This document shows, piece after piece, positions 10,583 to 22,527 of a stretch of DNA of 64,000 nt. Each line of letters opens with the position of its first letter. The first letter of the stretch is position 1. This DNA comes from Calamus simplicifolius. Lineage: Eukaryota > Streptophyta > Magnoliopsida > Arecales > Arecaceae. The position numbers and the translations under genes are program-made. The stretch is from assembly GCA_900491605.1 (NCBI GenBank), contig UESW01004758.1:398418-462417 (forward strand), written 5' to 3'. The notes beneath the pieces are model-generated. The model was given only the letters and a program-made list of their open reading frames with translations. It ran no database searches and was not told the DNA's origin.

Positions 10583-13240
10583 TCACTTAAGGTAGTATAC
10601 CTCATGGATTTCTCTGAGGATGTAGTCAGCGTCGGCGGGTCCCACGCACTTGAGCAGGGGATAGGAGAATGACCTTCTGTATAGACGCCCATCGAGGAGG
10701 ATGAATTTGGAGGCTTTCCACTTGAGCAACCTAGCTTCGTTGTGGTCATCAGGGAGTGTACCGTCAGCAAGATAACGAATGTAGGCATCCATCCATGTGG
10801 GCTCTTGGGTGAGCGGAAGGATTTCCTCGATATCCTCTATACTAGGTCTTTCCAAATATTCAATGTAAGCATCCCTTGTCATACCGCCGGTAGAGGTGGC
10901 CAGACGAGAGAGGATGTCGGCCTTGGCATTTTCACTTTGTGGAATATAACTGATATTGAAGTAAGCCAGCGAGGAGGTCAGGAGCCGAACCTTGCCCAAG
11001 TATTAGTCATAGCGGGGTCACGCGCCTCGTACTCCCCATTGATTTACCCAGAGACGAGTTGCGAGTCCGTGAAAGCTCTGAGATGCTTTATTCTGAACTC
11101 CTGAGCTAGCCTTAACCCGGCCAGTAGGGCCTCGTACTCAGCTTGATTGTTGGTGGCTTCGAATAGAAACCGCAGGTCGCATTCTGTTCTCTCTCCGCCT
11201 GGTCCGGCGAGAATGAGGCCGGCGCCGCTTCCTTGAGAGTTTTGATGCGCCGTCCACATGAAGGATCCAAGTTTCCCCATCTTCGCCTGGCTCAAGCTCG
11301 CACCATTCCTTGGCAACCTCTTCAGTCATCTCCTCTGCCCAGGTGCATTCAACCAGGAAGTCAGCCAGAACTTGAGACTTCAGAGCCGGTCGAGCCTGGA
11401 AAGAGAGGTCAAATTCTTCCAGCTTGATGGCCCACTTGGCGAGTCGGCCTGAGGTATCCGGATGAGCCAGGATGGCTCGCAGGGGTTGATCCGTGAGCAC
11501 CACAATAGGATGGGCTTGAAAATACGGGCGGAGATGCCGAGCGGAGACTATCAGGGCGAAGATGACCTTTTTCGCCTTGGAGTACCTGACTTCTGTGTCA
11601 TGGAGGACCTTACTCACATAGTAGACAGGCCTTTGGATTCTATCACTGTCGAGACGCACCAAAACTGAACTAATGGCTTTCGAAGAAGCGGCTAAGTAGA
11701 GAAAAAGACTTTCTCTGTCTCTTGGCTTGGATATGAGCGGAGGGGAGGACAGAAATGCCTTCAACCCGTCGAAGGCCCTCTTGCAATCGTCAGTCTACTC
11801 GAAGCTATTCATCTTCCGCAAGGCCTTGAAGAAGGGCAAGCATCTCTCGGCTGATTTGGAGAGGAAACGACTTAGAGCCGCTATCCTCCCAGTTAATCGC
11901 TACACTTTCTTCTTGCTGGATGGTGGCCTCATGTCAAGTATGGCGCTGATCTTCTCTGGGTTCGCCTCGATCCCCCGCTGGTTCACTATGAAGCCCAGGA
12001 ACTTGCCTGCCGTAACCCCAAAAGCACATTTCTTGGGGTTCAGCTTAACTTGAAAACGACGGAGGTTGTTGAAGGTCTCCTCTAAATCGGAGATGTGATC
12101 AGAGGCGCGGGTGCTCTTTGTCAGCATGTCGTCTACGTAGACTTCCATGTTCTGGCCTAGCTAGTCCTGGAACACTCTGTTCATCAACCTTTGGTAAGTT
12201 GCCTCCGCGTTCTTGAGGCCAAAAGGCATCACTCTATAGCAATAAATGCCCTTTTCTGTCATGAAGGAGGTGTGCTCTTCGTCGTTGGGGTCCATCCTTA
12301 TCTGATTGTATCCTGAGAAGGCATCCATAAAGCTAAGGAGTTCGTGCCCGGAGGTGGAATCTACCAGCTGATCAATCCTTGGCAGGGGAAAGCTATCTTT
12401 TGGACACACCTTATTGAGGTCGGTAAAATCTATGCAAATTCTTCAGCTCCCATTTGCCTTACGCACCATGACCACATTGGCCAACCAACTGGGGTAGTGT
12501 GCCTCCCAGATGTGGCCGGCACTGAGTAGCTTGTTGATTTCCTCGTCAATAGCCTTTTATCGATCAGGAGCAAAGCTTCTCTTCTTCTGGCGGATTGGAC
12601 GGTGTCGCGGGTCAATGTTGAGCTTGTGGGTGATCACTTCCGAAAGGATGCCGGGCATATCAGATGCTGATCAGGCGAAGACGTCTGAATTAGCCCGCAA
12701 AAAGGCTAAGAGATGCTCTCGGTCCTCTGGAGGAAGGAGTCTGCCGACACGGACGGTTCTTGCCGGGTCATCTCCAAGAGGAAAGGTCAAAAGATGTTCA
12801 GCTGGCTCTCCTCCCTTGTTAGAGTCTCTAGGGTCGGACGCTTCAAAGGTTGGTTCAGCTTCCAGAGGACTTGATGCCGCATGATAACAGGGCAGGACTG
12901 GGCTGACCTCACCGCGCATCTCCCTAACTCCTCCACCTGTGGGGAATTGCACTAACAGACACCGGGTGGAAATAACTGCGTCCAGAAGGTTCAAACCTGG
13001 ATGCCCCAGAATGGCGTTATACGCTAAGGGAACCCTCACAACCAGAAATTTCATTATTACTGTGCTTTGACATGGCGGCGTTCCGGCTGTCACAGGCAGA
13101 GGTATTTCACCTTCAACCCTCATGGAGTCTCCAGTAAAACCGACCAAAGGGGTCGCCACAGGCTGAAGGGAGTCCAAAGATAATCCCATCCGAACAAAAG
13201 TGTCGTAGGTAAGGATGTCAGCTGAGCTGCCACTATCAAC
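10583..13240 (-). pseudogene. pol: Broken pol: protease, RT, RNase H, archaeal-type RNase H
   Basis: Order on the minus strand: the protease D-S-G site at 13229-13237 sits just after an in-frame TGA (13241-13243). The protease body (12671-13189) contains the usual AILGHPGLN segment. RT follows (12615-11900) with FPLPRIDQLVD, the AFSGYNQI motif and YVDD at 12128-12139; a stop lies just before this block. RNase H is at 11764-11400 (VRYSKAKKVIFAL, LRPYFQAHPIVVLTDQPLR). A second RNase H (about 11440-11044) reads LHVDGAS, GSGAGLIL, NNQAEYEALLAGL and TDSQLV. The connection domain (10999-10583) reaches the start of the integrase zinc region and stops. The D,D35E integrase core is missing, so this copy could move only with help from another element. 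Confidence 0.88.
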
Positions 13241-14985
13241 TCATATCCTCTTTACAGGGTGCTTGGCGATCGTCATAGAGACGACGACGCCTTCATTGTT
13301 TATATTATCTATGCCAGCAGATCCCCCCCTAGGAATTACATTACTCGATGCCTCCTCCGCCCTTGGCCGCTTAGGTGCGGAGGCTGACCCCCAGGATACC
13401 ATTCCAACCGTCCGCTGCGTGGGGGCATTATCGACCGGGGCCTGAATAGGCGGAGGTCCCATGAGGGTCGGCAGCGGCTGCTGCGCCTTCTGCACATATT
13501 TGCCAAGGTAGCCCCGCTGAATGAGCTCCTCGATGGCCTGCTTCAAGCTGTAGCAGCTGTCAGTGTCATGGCCATAGTCCCGATGGAATCGGCAGTAGCG
13601 GCTCTTATCATGGAGAGGACCTTTCTTCATGGGAGGAGGGCGCTGGAGGTAAGGCTCGCCCTCGATCTCCATCAAAATGTGAGATCGAGGGGCAAGGAGA
13701 GGTGCGAGCTTGCTCTCATCGGGGACAGGGCTTCTACGCCTGTTGTTGGGTCGACGAGGCGGGTCGGCTCACCGGTGTCGAGGAGGTCCGCCTGGTTCAG
13801 GGCGAGCGGGCTTGTGGCTGGAGCTCCTTGAAGATTCTCGGCGGGTGAAGTCGGCTTCATCCGCACGGATATACTTTTGAGCCCGAAGGAGGAGGTCGGA
13901 ATAAGAGCTCGGGGGCTTCTTATCCAAAGAAAAGGTGAAGCGAGACGGAAGGAGTCCTCGCTTCAACGCCAGCGTCGCTACCACATCGTCGAGATGGTAG
14001 ACTTCGAGGGTGGCAGCTTTGAACCGGGACATGAAGTCCCGCAGCGACTCTCCCTCCTTCTGATGCATGGAGAAAAGGCTGTCCGCCACCATTGGAATTT
14101 GTCGGCAGGCGTTGAAATGTGCCAGAAAAGCCTTCTCCAGCTCTCGGAAGGAGTCGATGCTATGAGGGGGAAAGCGCGAGTGCCACGCGCGAGTGGCCTT
14201 CCACAGAGTAGCGGGAAAGGCCTTGCGGAGAAGGGCGTCTGAAGCGCCTTGAACCTGCATCATTGCTTTATAACTCTCGAGATGGTCAAGAGAATCTGTC
14301 ATACCATCATACGGGTCCACCTGGGGGAATTGAAACCTAGAGGGGATAGGCTCCTCCAATATCCGACGGGTGTAAGGAGGGCAGGTGTCAAACTATTCCT
14401 CTAGCTGATGGTTGATTTTTCTGGCGAGCTCGTCCAGCCATCGGTTGTACTCTTCCAGGCGCTCTTTCGCCTGTCGGTTGATTGTTGGGGCCCTCCGAGA
14501 TGGCTCGGATGAGGAAGAAGAAGATGGAGAAGACAGAGAGGAGATGGAAGTCGAGGCTTTCGCTTTGGCTCGTCTTGATGACGTGGCCCTGAAGGGATTT
14601 TGCTGGGGCCATGTTCAGGGGACCGCAGCCGCTTGGAGGGCTCACGGTGAGACTTCCTTGGGGAAGGTGGGCGATGACCAGCCTTCCGTCGGCTGGCCTC
14701 CCACCTTGGAGAACCTCCCCTCGCTGACTGCTGACTGGTGGGGGGAGCGGTTTGATGCTGGGTGGCCACGGACTGCTGCTGTTGGAGCCCGTGGACTATA
14801 GCAGTGAGAGTTTGGACTTGTTGGGAGAGGATCGCTAATTGCTCCGCTGTTTGGACGGCTGCGTTCGGTTGTGGGCAAGTGACTAGAGGATCGGCAACAG
14901 GGGGGTTGGCCTCCTGCTGCCTAACTGGAGGGGGAAGCCCCGCTGGACAGCCGATAGAAGCGTCCTGAGCTCGTGTCACCACCAT
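13241..14985 (-). pseudogene. gag: Broken gag of Tat-lineage gypsy element
   Basis: It begins MVVTRAQDAS, matching MVTTRAQEAS of the second gypsy element (40086). After a Gln/Pro-rich N-terminal part (14985-14401) comes a frame change and an in-frame stop near 14393. The retrotrans_gag capsid domain (14359-13769) follows with SLDHLESYKAMMQVQGASDA, FLAHFNACRQIP and ATLALKRGL. The last part (13675-13241) carries the zinc-finger-like segment CRFHRDYGHDTDSC and continues into protease. Gag forms the element's particle. Confidence 0.88.
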
Positions 14986-15071
14986 GATTCCAAAGAGAGA
15001 AGGGAGGGGGGGAGTAGAGTTTGGCCAGATGTAGCACAGGGATGCTGCATTCTACACCAACTTTTGCCTCC

Positions 15072-15091
15072 CCTTACCTAGCGCACCAATC
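15072..15091 (-). other. Primer-binding site region of Tat-lineage element
   Basis: The minus strand immediately inside the 5' LTR reads GATTGGTGCGCTAGGTAAGG. The same place in the second gypsy element (39998) reads GATTGGCGAGCCAGGTAGGG, which supports a shared priming tRNA; I do not assign which one. Confidence 0.7.
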
Positions 15092-16026
15092 TGATGACGC
15101 CCAATTACTGGTCCTACACATCGGGAACGGATGGATTCTTCAGGCTTCACTTCACCAGGTTACCTGCAAAGAAGCCCCAGGACCGGATAGGATTCTCGGT
15201 GGGACCCTTCGATGCCCAAGTTAGCAATTGAGGTTACAGCCGAAGAGGAGCTTGAATGAGCTCTTTTTAGGTAAAAGGGTGCTTCAGAGGAGAAGGGATT
15301 TCTCTCTAGATCTTAAGATAGCGATTTTTTCGGGGATTATCGGGCATACTTGTTTACTGAGTGGATTCACCTTTTTATAGGGGTTGACCCTGGCATGATC
15401 ACATGGGATTCCGTGAGGAGGGGATGTCCATGGAGTTCTTGGGAGTTGCATGAATCTGCACTGGTTGGTGGGTCCTATCTCATCGGAAAGGGAGAAAGCG
15501 GCGGTTGGTGGGCTAAGTCCCATCAGCCAGCGGGGTTGTTGGATAGTTGGGTCCAGTCCCATCAGCAGTGTGGCCAGTGGGTAGTTAGATCTGGCGTTGT
15601 TAGGCGGCGCGGGTCAGAGAGGTAGCGTCCCGAGCTACCAAGGTCGTGTTGGGGCAGATTTAGAGGAAATCGAGAGTCTCGACTCTCGAGAGAGAGCTGA
15701 AGCTTATCTGGGTCGGCCAAGGGTGCCGGGGTCGACCTTGTCGACTACGATGTGCCGAGGCGGGGCCGACCAGGAAGGGTCGGGGCCGACTCGGTGGTCT
15801 TGGAGACGCCGGGGCCGAGAAGGGCTGACCAGGAAAGGTCGGGGCTGACTCGGCGAGCTTGGAGACACCGAGGCCGAGAAGGGCCGACCGGGAAGGATCG
15901 GGACCGACTCGGTGGGCTTGGAGACGCCGGGGCCGAGAAGGACCGACCGGGAAGGGTCGGGGCCGACCGGGAAGTGTCGGGGCCGACTCGATGGGCTTGG
16001 AGATGCCGGGGCTGAGAAGGGCCATC
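15092..16026 (-). repeat. 5' LTR of Tat-lineage element, truncated
   Basis: Starts TGATGACGCCCAAT like the 3' LTR at 5947 and aligns with it for several hundred bases, with scattered differences. It then enters the 59-bp minisatellite and stops near 16026, lacking the last 60 or so bases that precede the TG end of the other LTR. The right boundary is therefore a deletion or recombination junction. Confidence 0.88.
15765..16024. repeat. 59-bp minisatellite, short array in the truncated LTR
   Basis: About four to five units of the same 59-bp repeat as 6627-7258, one of them partial (near 15960). The copy number is less than half that of the other LTR of the same element. Confidence 0.92.
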
Positions 16027-16087
16027 CAGGAAGGAAATTCGAGCATGGATGTTAGATTCTTGGAATTGAAGTGGATAAATTCGATGC

Positions 16088-16380
16088 ATGGATGTAGAGA
16101 GATTGAGGAATGGAAATTCGAGCAGAGATTTTCGGGGACATTTCTGGCTGAGCAGGTCCTTTCACGGTATTATTGATTGATTTTTTCGATGTTTTTTTTA
16201 TTGTTTCCAATTGATGGTATTTAGAGGGTTGGTTAATGGATTTTCTTACTATTTTTCCCCCTTTTTTGTGGAATTAAAACATTAGGAACACAATACTTGG
16301 CTGCCAAAGATTACTGTGATGATGTATGCGGAGTGAGCAAGGATGCTAGTGGATCAGATATCAAGAAAGCATATGATGCG
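16088..16380 (+). pseudogene. Two-exon remnant of a GFA2-type DnaJ chaperone gene
   Basis: Joining an upstream exon end (to 16166, donor GTATTA) to a second exon (16286-16380, acceptor TTAG, donor GTATGT) gives a frame reading SRSFHGTQYLAAKDY, then a J-domain start with GVSKDAS and SDIKKAY. This matches the region before helix II of mitochondrial GFA2-like DnaJ proteins, which assist Hsp70. An extra codon and changed residues interrupt the normal KDYYDVLGV motif. No following exon with HPD is visible before the CACTA element at 17952. A TAA in frame lies upstream of 16088, and the retrotransposon LTR junction is at 16026, so the 5' part is lost. A decayed gene fragment is most likely. Confidence 0.65.
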
Positions 16381-16491
16381 GTATGTTTCTCAACACTTTG
16401 AACCTGGGACAGTAGTCATATATAAAATTCATCTGCTCGTTTTTTTCTTTGTTGCGAAAAGCTTTCCTTAGTTTTGCAACAAAAAAAAAAA

Positions 16492-17022
16492 TTGACTATA
16501 TTTGGTTGACAAGAAATTTTTGAGAAAAAATAGCTTTGAAAATATTTTTCTTTATTTGATTGAACATAATTTTATGCGAAAAAAGTATTAGTTTAACTAT
16601 AATACCTCTAAAATAAAGGTTGCATAATATATTATAATAATAATATATATAATAATATGATAAATTATATTACATTATAATTTATCTATTATAATGTAGT
16701 ATAATACGATGTAATATAATATTAGCTTATATATATTATATGATATAATTTAATATAATATCATATTATATTATACATGTTATAGTAATATAATATGAAT
16801 ATAATAGAGGAAATTTTGAACTATTGAAGCTAAAAAAATTTTTAGTGGGATGAAAAAAAATAAAATACCACTCCCTCATGGGAAAACTTTTATGATGGAG
16901 AATGAAAAAAAAAAATGTAGGCCTCATTAGCCATTTTCCTTTTCCTTACAACCAAATACAAAAAAATAAAATGAGAGTGAAAATTTTTTTCATCTTTATT
17001 TTCCTTACAACCAAATGGCCCT
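16492..17022. mobile_element. Possible MITE with AT-rich core
   Basis: The left end reads ACTATATTTGGTTGACAAG; the reverse of the right end reads GGGCCATTTGGTTGTAAGG. These are imperfect terminal inverted repeats around TTTGGTTG, a common end of plant hAT-like MITEs. The core (about 16616-16810) is almost pure AT with TATAATAT runs. No target duplication could be fixed. Confidence 0.35.
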
Positions 17023-17951
17023 TAAAAGCAAAATGCAAAGTTATGTCACATATTTCTGACTTTCAAGTAATCCTATCTGCCATTAGTTTGTAGATTTGTT
17101 GCTTGTTTTCATTTTTTTTGTTCTATATTTTCCCTCTTTTTGGGGGCTATCCAATTTTTTGCTTCCATTGTTGATATGGAAGTATTTTAAGGAAAAATTG
17201 TGTCCATACAATCTCAAGTTTGTGTTGTCATGGCACTTTAAGAAAATAACACTTCTGCCATTGTCTATAATTTTTTAAATAATTATAGCAATTATTGGCC
17301 CTTGAAAGGGTTCGTTTTTCATTAAACAACTTTATTATATTGTTGTCCATGTAAATTTTGTGATAAGATCTTGAATATAAGAAAATATATAATAATTATA
17401 TAGACACATGGACACCTATTAGCAAGAATTGAGCTTTGCAAAGCTGTAAGGACAAATGGGAAATTAAACTTTGGATCCATTCTCATAAGTTATGGTGAAG
17501 GGTGACTTGAGTGACGATTAGGGTTGTACCTTTAGCATGCAAAAATCAGTTTGGCTTTGTAAAAAAATCTGAACAAGGCTTGCAATCTTGGTAATGATCC
17601 TGGTACAATGTCATTGTGCTTTTTATAGGGTTTATTGGGTCAGTTTTGAATATGGCACTTGGTTTACCTTATGTAAGTATTGGTTTGTTACTAATATGAT
17701 ACAGTATATTCGGTTTGGTGCTGAGTGGGATGCTCTGATGGGACAAATCTTGATTCTGAGTAACTTTCATAAGAGGTTTAATAGTTGATGATGTTGTTGA
17801 ATCATCAATTGCCATTTCGAGTTTAGATTTGTTTGATGACAACAATTTATTCTAATTGCATGCAGATGTGAGTATCCTTGTTATTGCATGCTTAAGATTT
17901 TGTAGTGTAGGTATGGTGTCTTTATGATTTCATATTTATTGGTGTTTGGCT
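17023..17951. other. Non-coding flank of the CACTA element
   Basis: AT-rich unique-looking sequence. I see no gene, and no further exon of the DnaJ remnant. Confidence 0.4.
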
Positions 17952-17966
17952 CACTACAAGAAAATT
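17952..17966 (+). repeat. Left terminal inverted repeat of CACTA element
   Basis: CACTACAAGAAAATT, identical over 15 bases to the inverted right end at 29042-29056. Confidence 0.92.
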
Positions 17967-18375
17967 CAATTTTAGTGCCACCAAATTGAATCGCTATTGC
18001 ATCGCTAAATGTATTTAGCGATGCAATTTGGGTGTCGCTGTCAACCTCGTCGCATTCTGCAATCCATCATAATTGCATTGCTAAATACCGATGCCTAGCG
18101 ACGCAAAAAAAATGCATTGCTAATTTGCGACTAAATTGAGGTCATCGCAATTTAGCAACGTATTAGAGTAGCAATTTTGCGACGCAATTTTGCAATGCAA
18201 TACTTGCGTCACCAAATCGTGATGCAAGTTGGCATCGCGATGATGTGACGCAAGTTGGCGTTGCAATATAACGATGCCTGTCTTGGTGTCGCAAAATTGT
18301 GACGCCACGAATTGTGTCGCAATTTTGCGACACAAGCATTGCATCGCAAAATTGCGACTCCTACTTGTGTCGCAA
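17967..18375. repeat. Left subterminal repeats of CACTA element
   Basis: More than fifteen short copies, in both orientations, of motifs such as ATCGCTAAAT, TTTGCGACGCAA and GCGACACAAG. In En/Spm-type elements such subterminal motifs bind the TNPA protein. Confidence 0.82.
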
Positions 18376-18599
18376 AATTAATAATTAATTTTTTAAAAAA
18401 TAATTACGATGAAAAATTTTTGTTACAATAGCGTCACTAATTAATTTTTTTAATTAAATTTAAAATGGTATAAATTAAACCTCTTAATAAAATTTTATTG
18501 CATTTAAATATTGATCGAAATATTCATCACTAAATTTTTAAAAATATTGATCGAAACATTCATTAATAAATTTTCAAAAATATATAAAAATTTAATATA

Positions 18600-19930
18600 T
18601 TAATAAATCTGAAGGCCTCCCGTGCGCTGGTCGAACTTCTATCGAACCTCCTCCATAATAAATCTCCGAATATCATCTAAATGCTCGACAGGAATATCGC
18701 CAGGATAGTGCGAACTGGAGCCTTGATGGAGAAAATATTTAGAAGATTTAGTGCCTAGACCATAGACCCTACGGTCTCGCGGCTGGGCACCAACAACTTC
18801 CAAAAATACACATCGACTCTCCTGTGGTGAGAGTTCGATGAGCGGCCCTCTATCGGTGGAGTCGACCTGTGATGCCTAGGACTGGAGCTCCTAGACTCGT
18901 GCCTTTGAATTATAGAATCAACGGTAAATGAATCAATATATGAACCCGAATAAAATTTTAGAAATTAAATAGATACAATATAAAGCTAATTTCTTACCGC
19001 AACCTTCTGTGATCGTGCATCGACCTAGGAACCGCCCTTTCTGGTGTGTGTTGCCATGAATAGACGAAACTCACCAGTATTTCTGCCCTCCTGCTTAGAT
19101 TACAAAAGCAGAAGAAATGATATAAATGTAAGTATTTGTAAATGACTAAATTAGTAATTAAATTATTTATGTTTTCTTACTATACGACGTCTGTGCTTTT
19201 GAATCAAAATGGATCCCGCAGTGTGGCAGGAGAGACCCATGCCACGATCGCCCTTCTCGGATTGACGGTTCATGATGACTGATGCGGACCTCCTTTGCTA
19301 GGCTTCAGACTGCCACACCTGCTGCCAGTCGTGCCAAATACCCTCCGGCATATGCACAGGATGCTCACCCTATCTCCTACAATGATGAAGCATGTCGGAG
19401 TATCGGCGTGCCGTAAGAGCATTCCATGCTACCCTAATGGCATCATGGATGGCTGGGTGTAAACTTTTTTTGCATTGAAATAAATAGTTAGTTTCAAAAT
19501 ATATTAAGATTAAGAAATTTTATATCAGTGATAAATTGAATTTAATAAGTTTACCTAAAACTCTGAAAAATAAAACTCTCTCATGGCTGCAGATACATGG
19601 TGTCAATCCTAGCCACTAAGATCAGCACGCCTATGGAATATGGAGATGATCTGGCTCGATACAGTATACTGCTCAATAAAGCTGTTAAAAAAATGTGTGT
19701 TTATAAGTAATTGACTTAAAAATATAAATATATTTATAATTAGTATATATTTACAGCCTATCAGCATCCAGTCGAAGTACGATGCAACCAACGTAGAAAT
19801 AACTCTCAAAGGTCTGTACTGATCGGCTATGACCGTCGAAGGCTAGAGATCTGCTCCAATGCTCATATGATCTGATGCAGTAGGACTACGTCCCTGCTCG
19901 CTCTATCCATCGGTGGTAGATCTATCTCGG
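18600..19930 (-). pseudogene. TNPA-like (Ptta/En/Spm family) gene of CACTA element, decayed
   Basis: On the minus strand about 19190-19450 translates in short blocks to segments such as WNALTARRYSDMLHHCRR, MPEGIWHDWQQVWQSEA and CHTAGSILI, the pattern of the plant transposase Ptta/En_Spm domain (SxKNRxNR...HTTGSxSF). Further fragments lie on either side (19000-19090, 18600-18900), separated by AT-rich stretches that look like introns. TNPA-type proteins bind the subterminal repeats and act with TNP2. No continuous frame remains. Confidence 0.6.
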
Positions 19931-20945
19931 CTCGTCATACTGAAAATACTAAAGATTCATGCAATATAATTACGAATATGATTGAATATATAAAAATTTA
20001 ACACTTATAAAAATAAACTGAAATTGAATAAACCTTTATATTTAATCAGTGTCATTTGTTTCGTCAAATGTTGGTTCAACATCCAATGTCATATCAGATT
20101 GTGATTCAGGTCATTATCATCAGGAGAAAATCGAACATTTGCATCCTCAATTTCTTGGACATCATCATTTGGATCTCTAACTGATGTTTTAGGAGCCCTT
20201 GTGTCGTCCTCAATTGTATGCATTTCCATCTCATCCTCTTGAAATGCAGGGCACTCAGTTGATTGATTTGATGAACTCTCGTCTAATATGATTGCTGAAT
20301 GTGGGACGATTTTAGAAACAGCCCACCAATCTCGCTTGTTGTTGCGCAAACTTGGATATCCACAGTAAAACACTTGCTGAGCTTGGGATGTAAGGATGAA
20401 TGGTTTATAATTTTGCAATCTTCATTGATGGTTCACTTCAACTAGTTGTAGTCATTATAAACCCTTTTACCCATAGAAACTGTCGAATCAAACCAATTGC
20501 AATGAAACAATGCGGTTCGTTTTATAGGCCAACCGGGATATTCAACTTCAACCACCTCTACTAACTTTCCGTAATAATCATGCATATTTGCTCCAACACT
20601 TTCTCCTTTAACACATACGCCCCAGTTTTGCGTGTCTCTTGAAGATACTAGTCGTTCAATCTAAAATTTGTACCCATTAACAAATAGCCAGTAGAGGTTG
20701 TTACGATCTTCAATGGCCATTGCGCTAGACATTTAAAAAAATTATTGTTGGTTGTGAACCATGAACCGTTTACCTATAAATTAATAAGCTATTCACAACC
20801 AATTTGAAAAATAAAAGCCAGTATTGAAATTGATTGAGTGATACTACTCACAAATTCATAAAACTAGTAAGCGAACTCCGTTCTAACTTCTGCCCAATGG
20901 CAATTTGACTGATGTTGAGATTCATCTGTCGTTGTCTATCACAAT

Positions 20946-22527
20946 TATTGGCCCAGATGGTAACCCAAGAGGAGGGGGTTAATTGGGTTCTTTAAAAAAT
21001 TTTAACTCTTTGAAAATATTTCGATTGATATGAAGATGCTCAAATGAACTAAATTAATTAAAGCTAAGCACAAATAAGACTAATAGAGAGAGAGATAAAT
21101 GCACGTCAAACATAAAGATTTTATAGTGGTTCGGTGTATCCAACACCTACGTCCACTCCCAAGCAACACTTGGGTCCACACTATAATCCCACTGATTACA
21201 GTCGAGTTGTTTTACAAGCTCACAACTCTAACTTGTTGTTTTACCCGGGATCACAACAAACCCAGTCGGTTTTTCCGAGCTCACTAGCAGAAAACCCAAA
21301 CCACAAGCTAACCTTAGCTTGTCCCGAGGTATACTACCTCTACTAATTCAATCTCCTGATTGAATTAGCAAACAACAATTTAAAAATAGAGTTTACAATA
21401 CAAAATAGCTCCTCAAATGAGCAAATATTCAATTTAAATAAACAAGGGTAGAAAGGCTTGTTTGAAGCGATTTGAATGCAAGCTTTTCTTCTTTTTCTTT
21501 TCTCTCTTGAATGGTTGAATCAAGCTCCAGCTCTGATTCTTTACAGAAGGTTGTTGTAGAGAAGTTGAGGAAAAAGGGGCTTTGAGCTTCTTCTTTCTTT
21601 CTTTATGAATCCTTCGAAAAAGATCTTTGAAAGCTTTAGATTTCTTTTGAGTCTCTTTCTAGAAGATGGATGTGGATTCAAAGATTTCTCTTTGAAAATA
21701 TATCTCTCTTTTTCTCTTGATTTTTTTGATTTTTTTTCTCTTCATTTTTTTGATTTTTCTATATCTTTCAAACGGACGATTCCCCCTTTTTATAGATCTT
21801 TAATCCAAGATTAGGTGAGAAAAATAGCCGTTATAGAGTACCTGGATTGCTTCTACACAAAGAAAAATAGCCGTTAGAGATTAGGTGAAAAAAATATTAT
21901 CGTTGGAGTCCGTTCTGACATTTGAAAATCCGTTCCTGACAGGTTAGAGTCGGCTTCAACTTTGCAGGTATCGGCTCCAACTCGGGTTTCTAAAAATAGT
22001 AAATAAAAAGTTAGTTGGTGAGTCGGCTCCGAAAAAGTGAGTGTCGGCTCGCCGCATTTAGGTGTCGACTCCCGAAACCAAGGGTGTCGACTCCACCGAA
22101 GTCCAAAAAATATGCTATTTGTTCTCAGGTTAGAGTCGGCTCCAAGGTGTCGGCTCCCGAACTCCAGGAGTCGGCTCCCGAACTCAAGGTGTCGGCTCCA
22201 AAAACTAACGTAGAAAGCACTTCTCTGTATCTTAGGTTAGAGTCGGCTCCAGATTTTCAGGTGTCGACTCCAAACCGTGCCAAAAACTTAGAAATGTTCT
22301 GATAAACTTAGAAATGTTCTGATACTCTCTGGTGTCGGCTCCGAACACTGTAGGTGTCGAGTCCAAGATCTGAACTTAAAAAATTCCTATTTGAAACTTA
22401 ATTCTAAACTAATTTTGTGTGTCATTTGAATGATTAAACATTCTTAATGCCTGAAACACTTCTCAAATTTGTCAGAAACATAATGAATATACCTAGTTAA
22501 TCATCAAAATCAATAATTGGGTTAACA
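20946..22527 (-). repeat. Solo LTR of a Sirevirus-like element inside the TNP2 gene
   Basis: The plus strand opens TATTGGCCCAGATGGTAACCCAAGAGG and closes ATTGGGTTAACA, the inverse of the copia LTR ends elsewhere here (one degraded end base). The R/U5 block with GGTTCGGTGTATCC and CTACGTCCACTCCCAAG (21130-21170) matches the other LTRs. No internal retrotransposon sequence flanks it. Flanking 5-mers ACAAT and ATAAT suggest a target duplication with one change. It is about 200 bp longer than the other two LTRs, so it belongs to a related family. Confidence 0.83.
21916..22375 (-). repeat. Palindromic GTCGRCTC motif array in the solo LTR
   Basis: Around fifteen copies of GAGTCGGCTCC, GGTGTCGGCTCC and GGTGTCGACTCC at irregular 15-40 bp spacing, as in the U3 of the other copia LTRs. 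Confidence 0.82.

Larger units (their letters stand above)
5947..16026 (-). mobile_element. Tat-lineage Ty3/gypsy retrotransposon with antisense extra gene, integrase-deleted
   Basis: Read on the minus strand: truncated 5' LTR (15092-16026), primer site, gag (13241-14985), protease, reverse transcriptase, RNase H and a second archaeal-type RNase H (10583-13240), polypurine tract (7316-7331) and 3' LTR (5947-7315). A second RNase H and an antisense extra ORF are known marks of the Tat lineage. The integrase core is absent: pol breaks off within the H2C2-like region near 10583. The plus-strand gene at 7868-10296 lies between pol and the 3' LTR. Stops in gag, protease and RT show that it is inactive. 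The 5' LTR ends abruptly against a DnaJ exon remnant. Confidence 0.92.
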
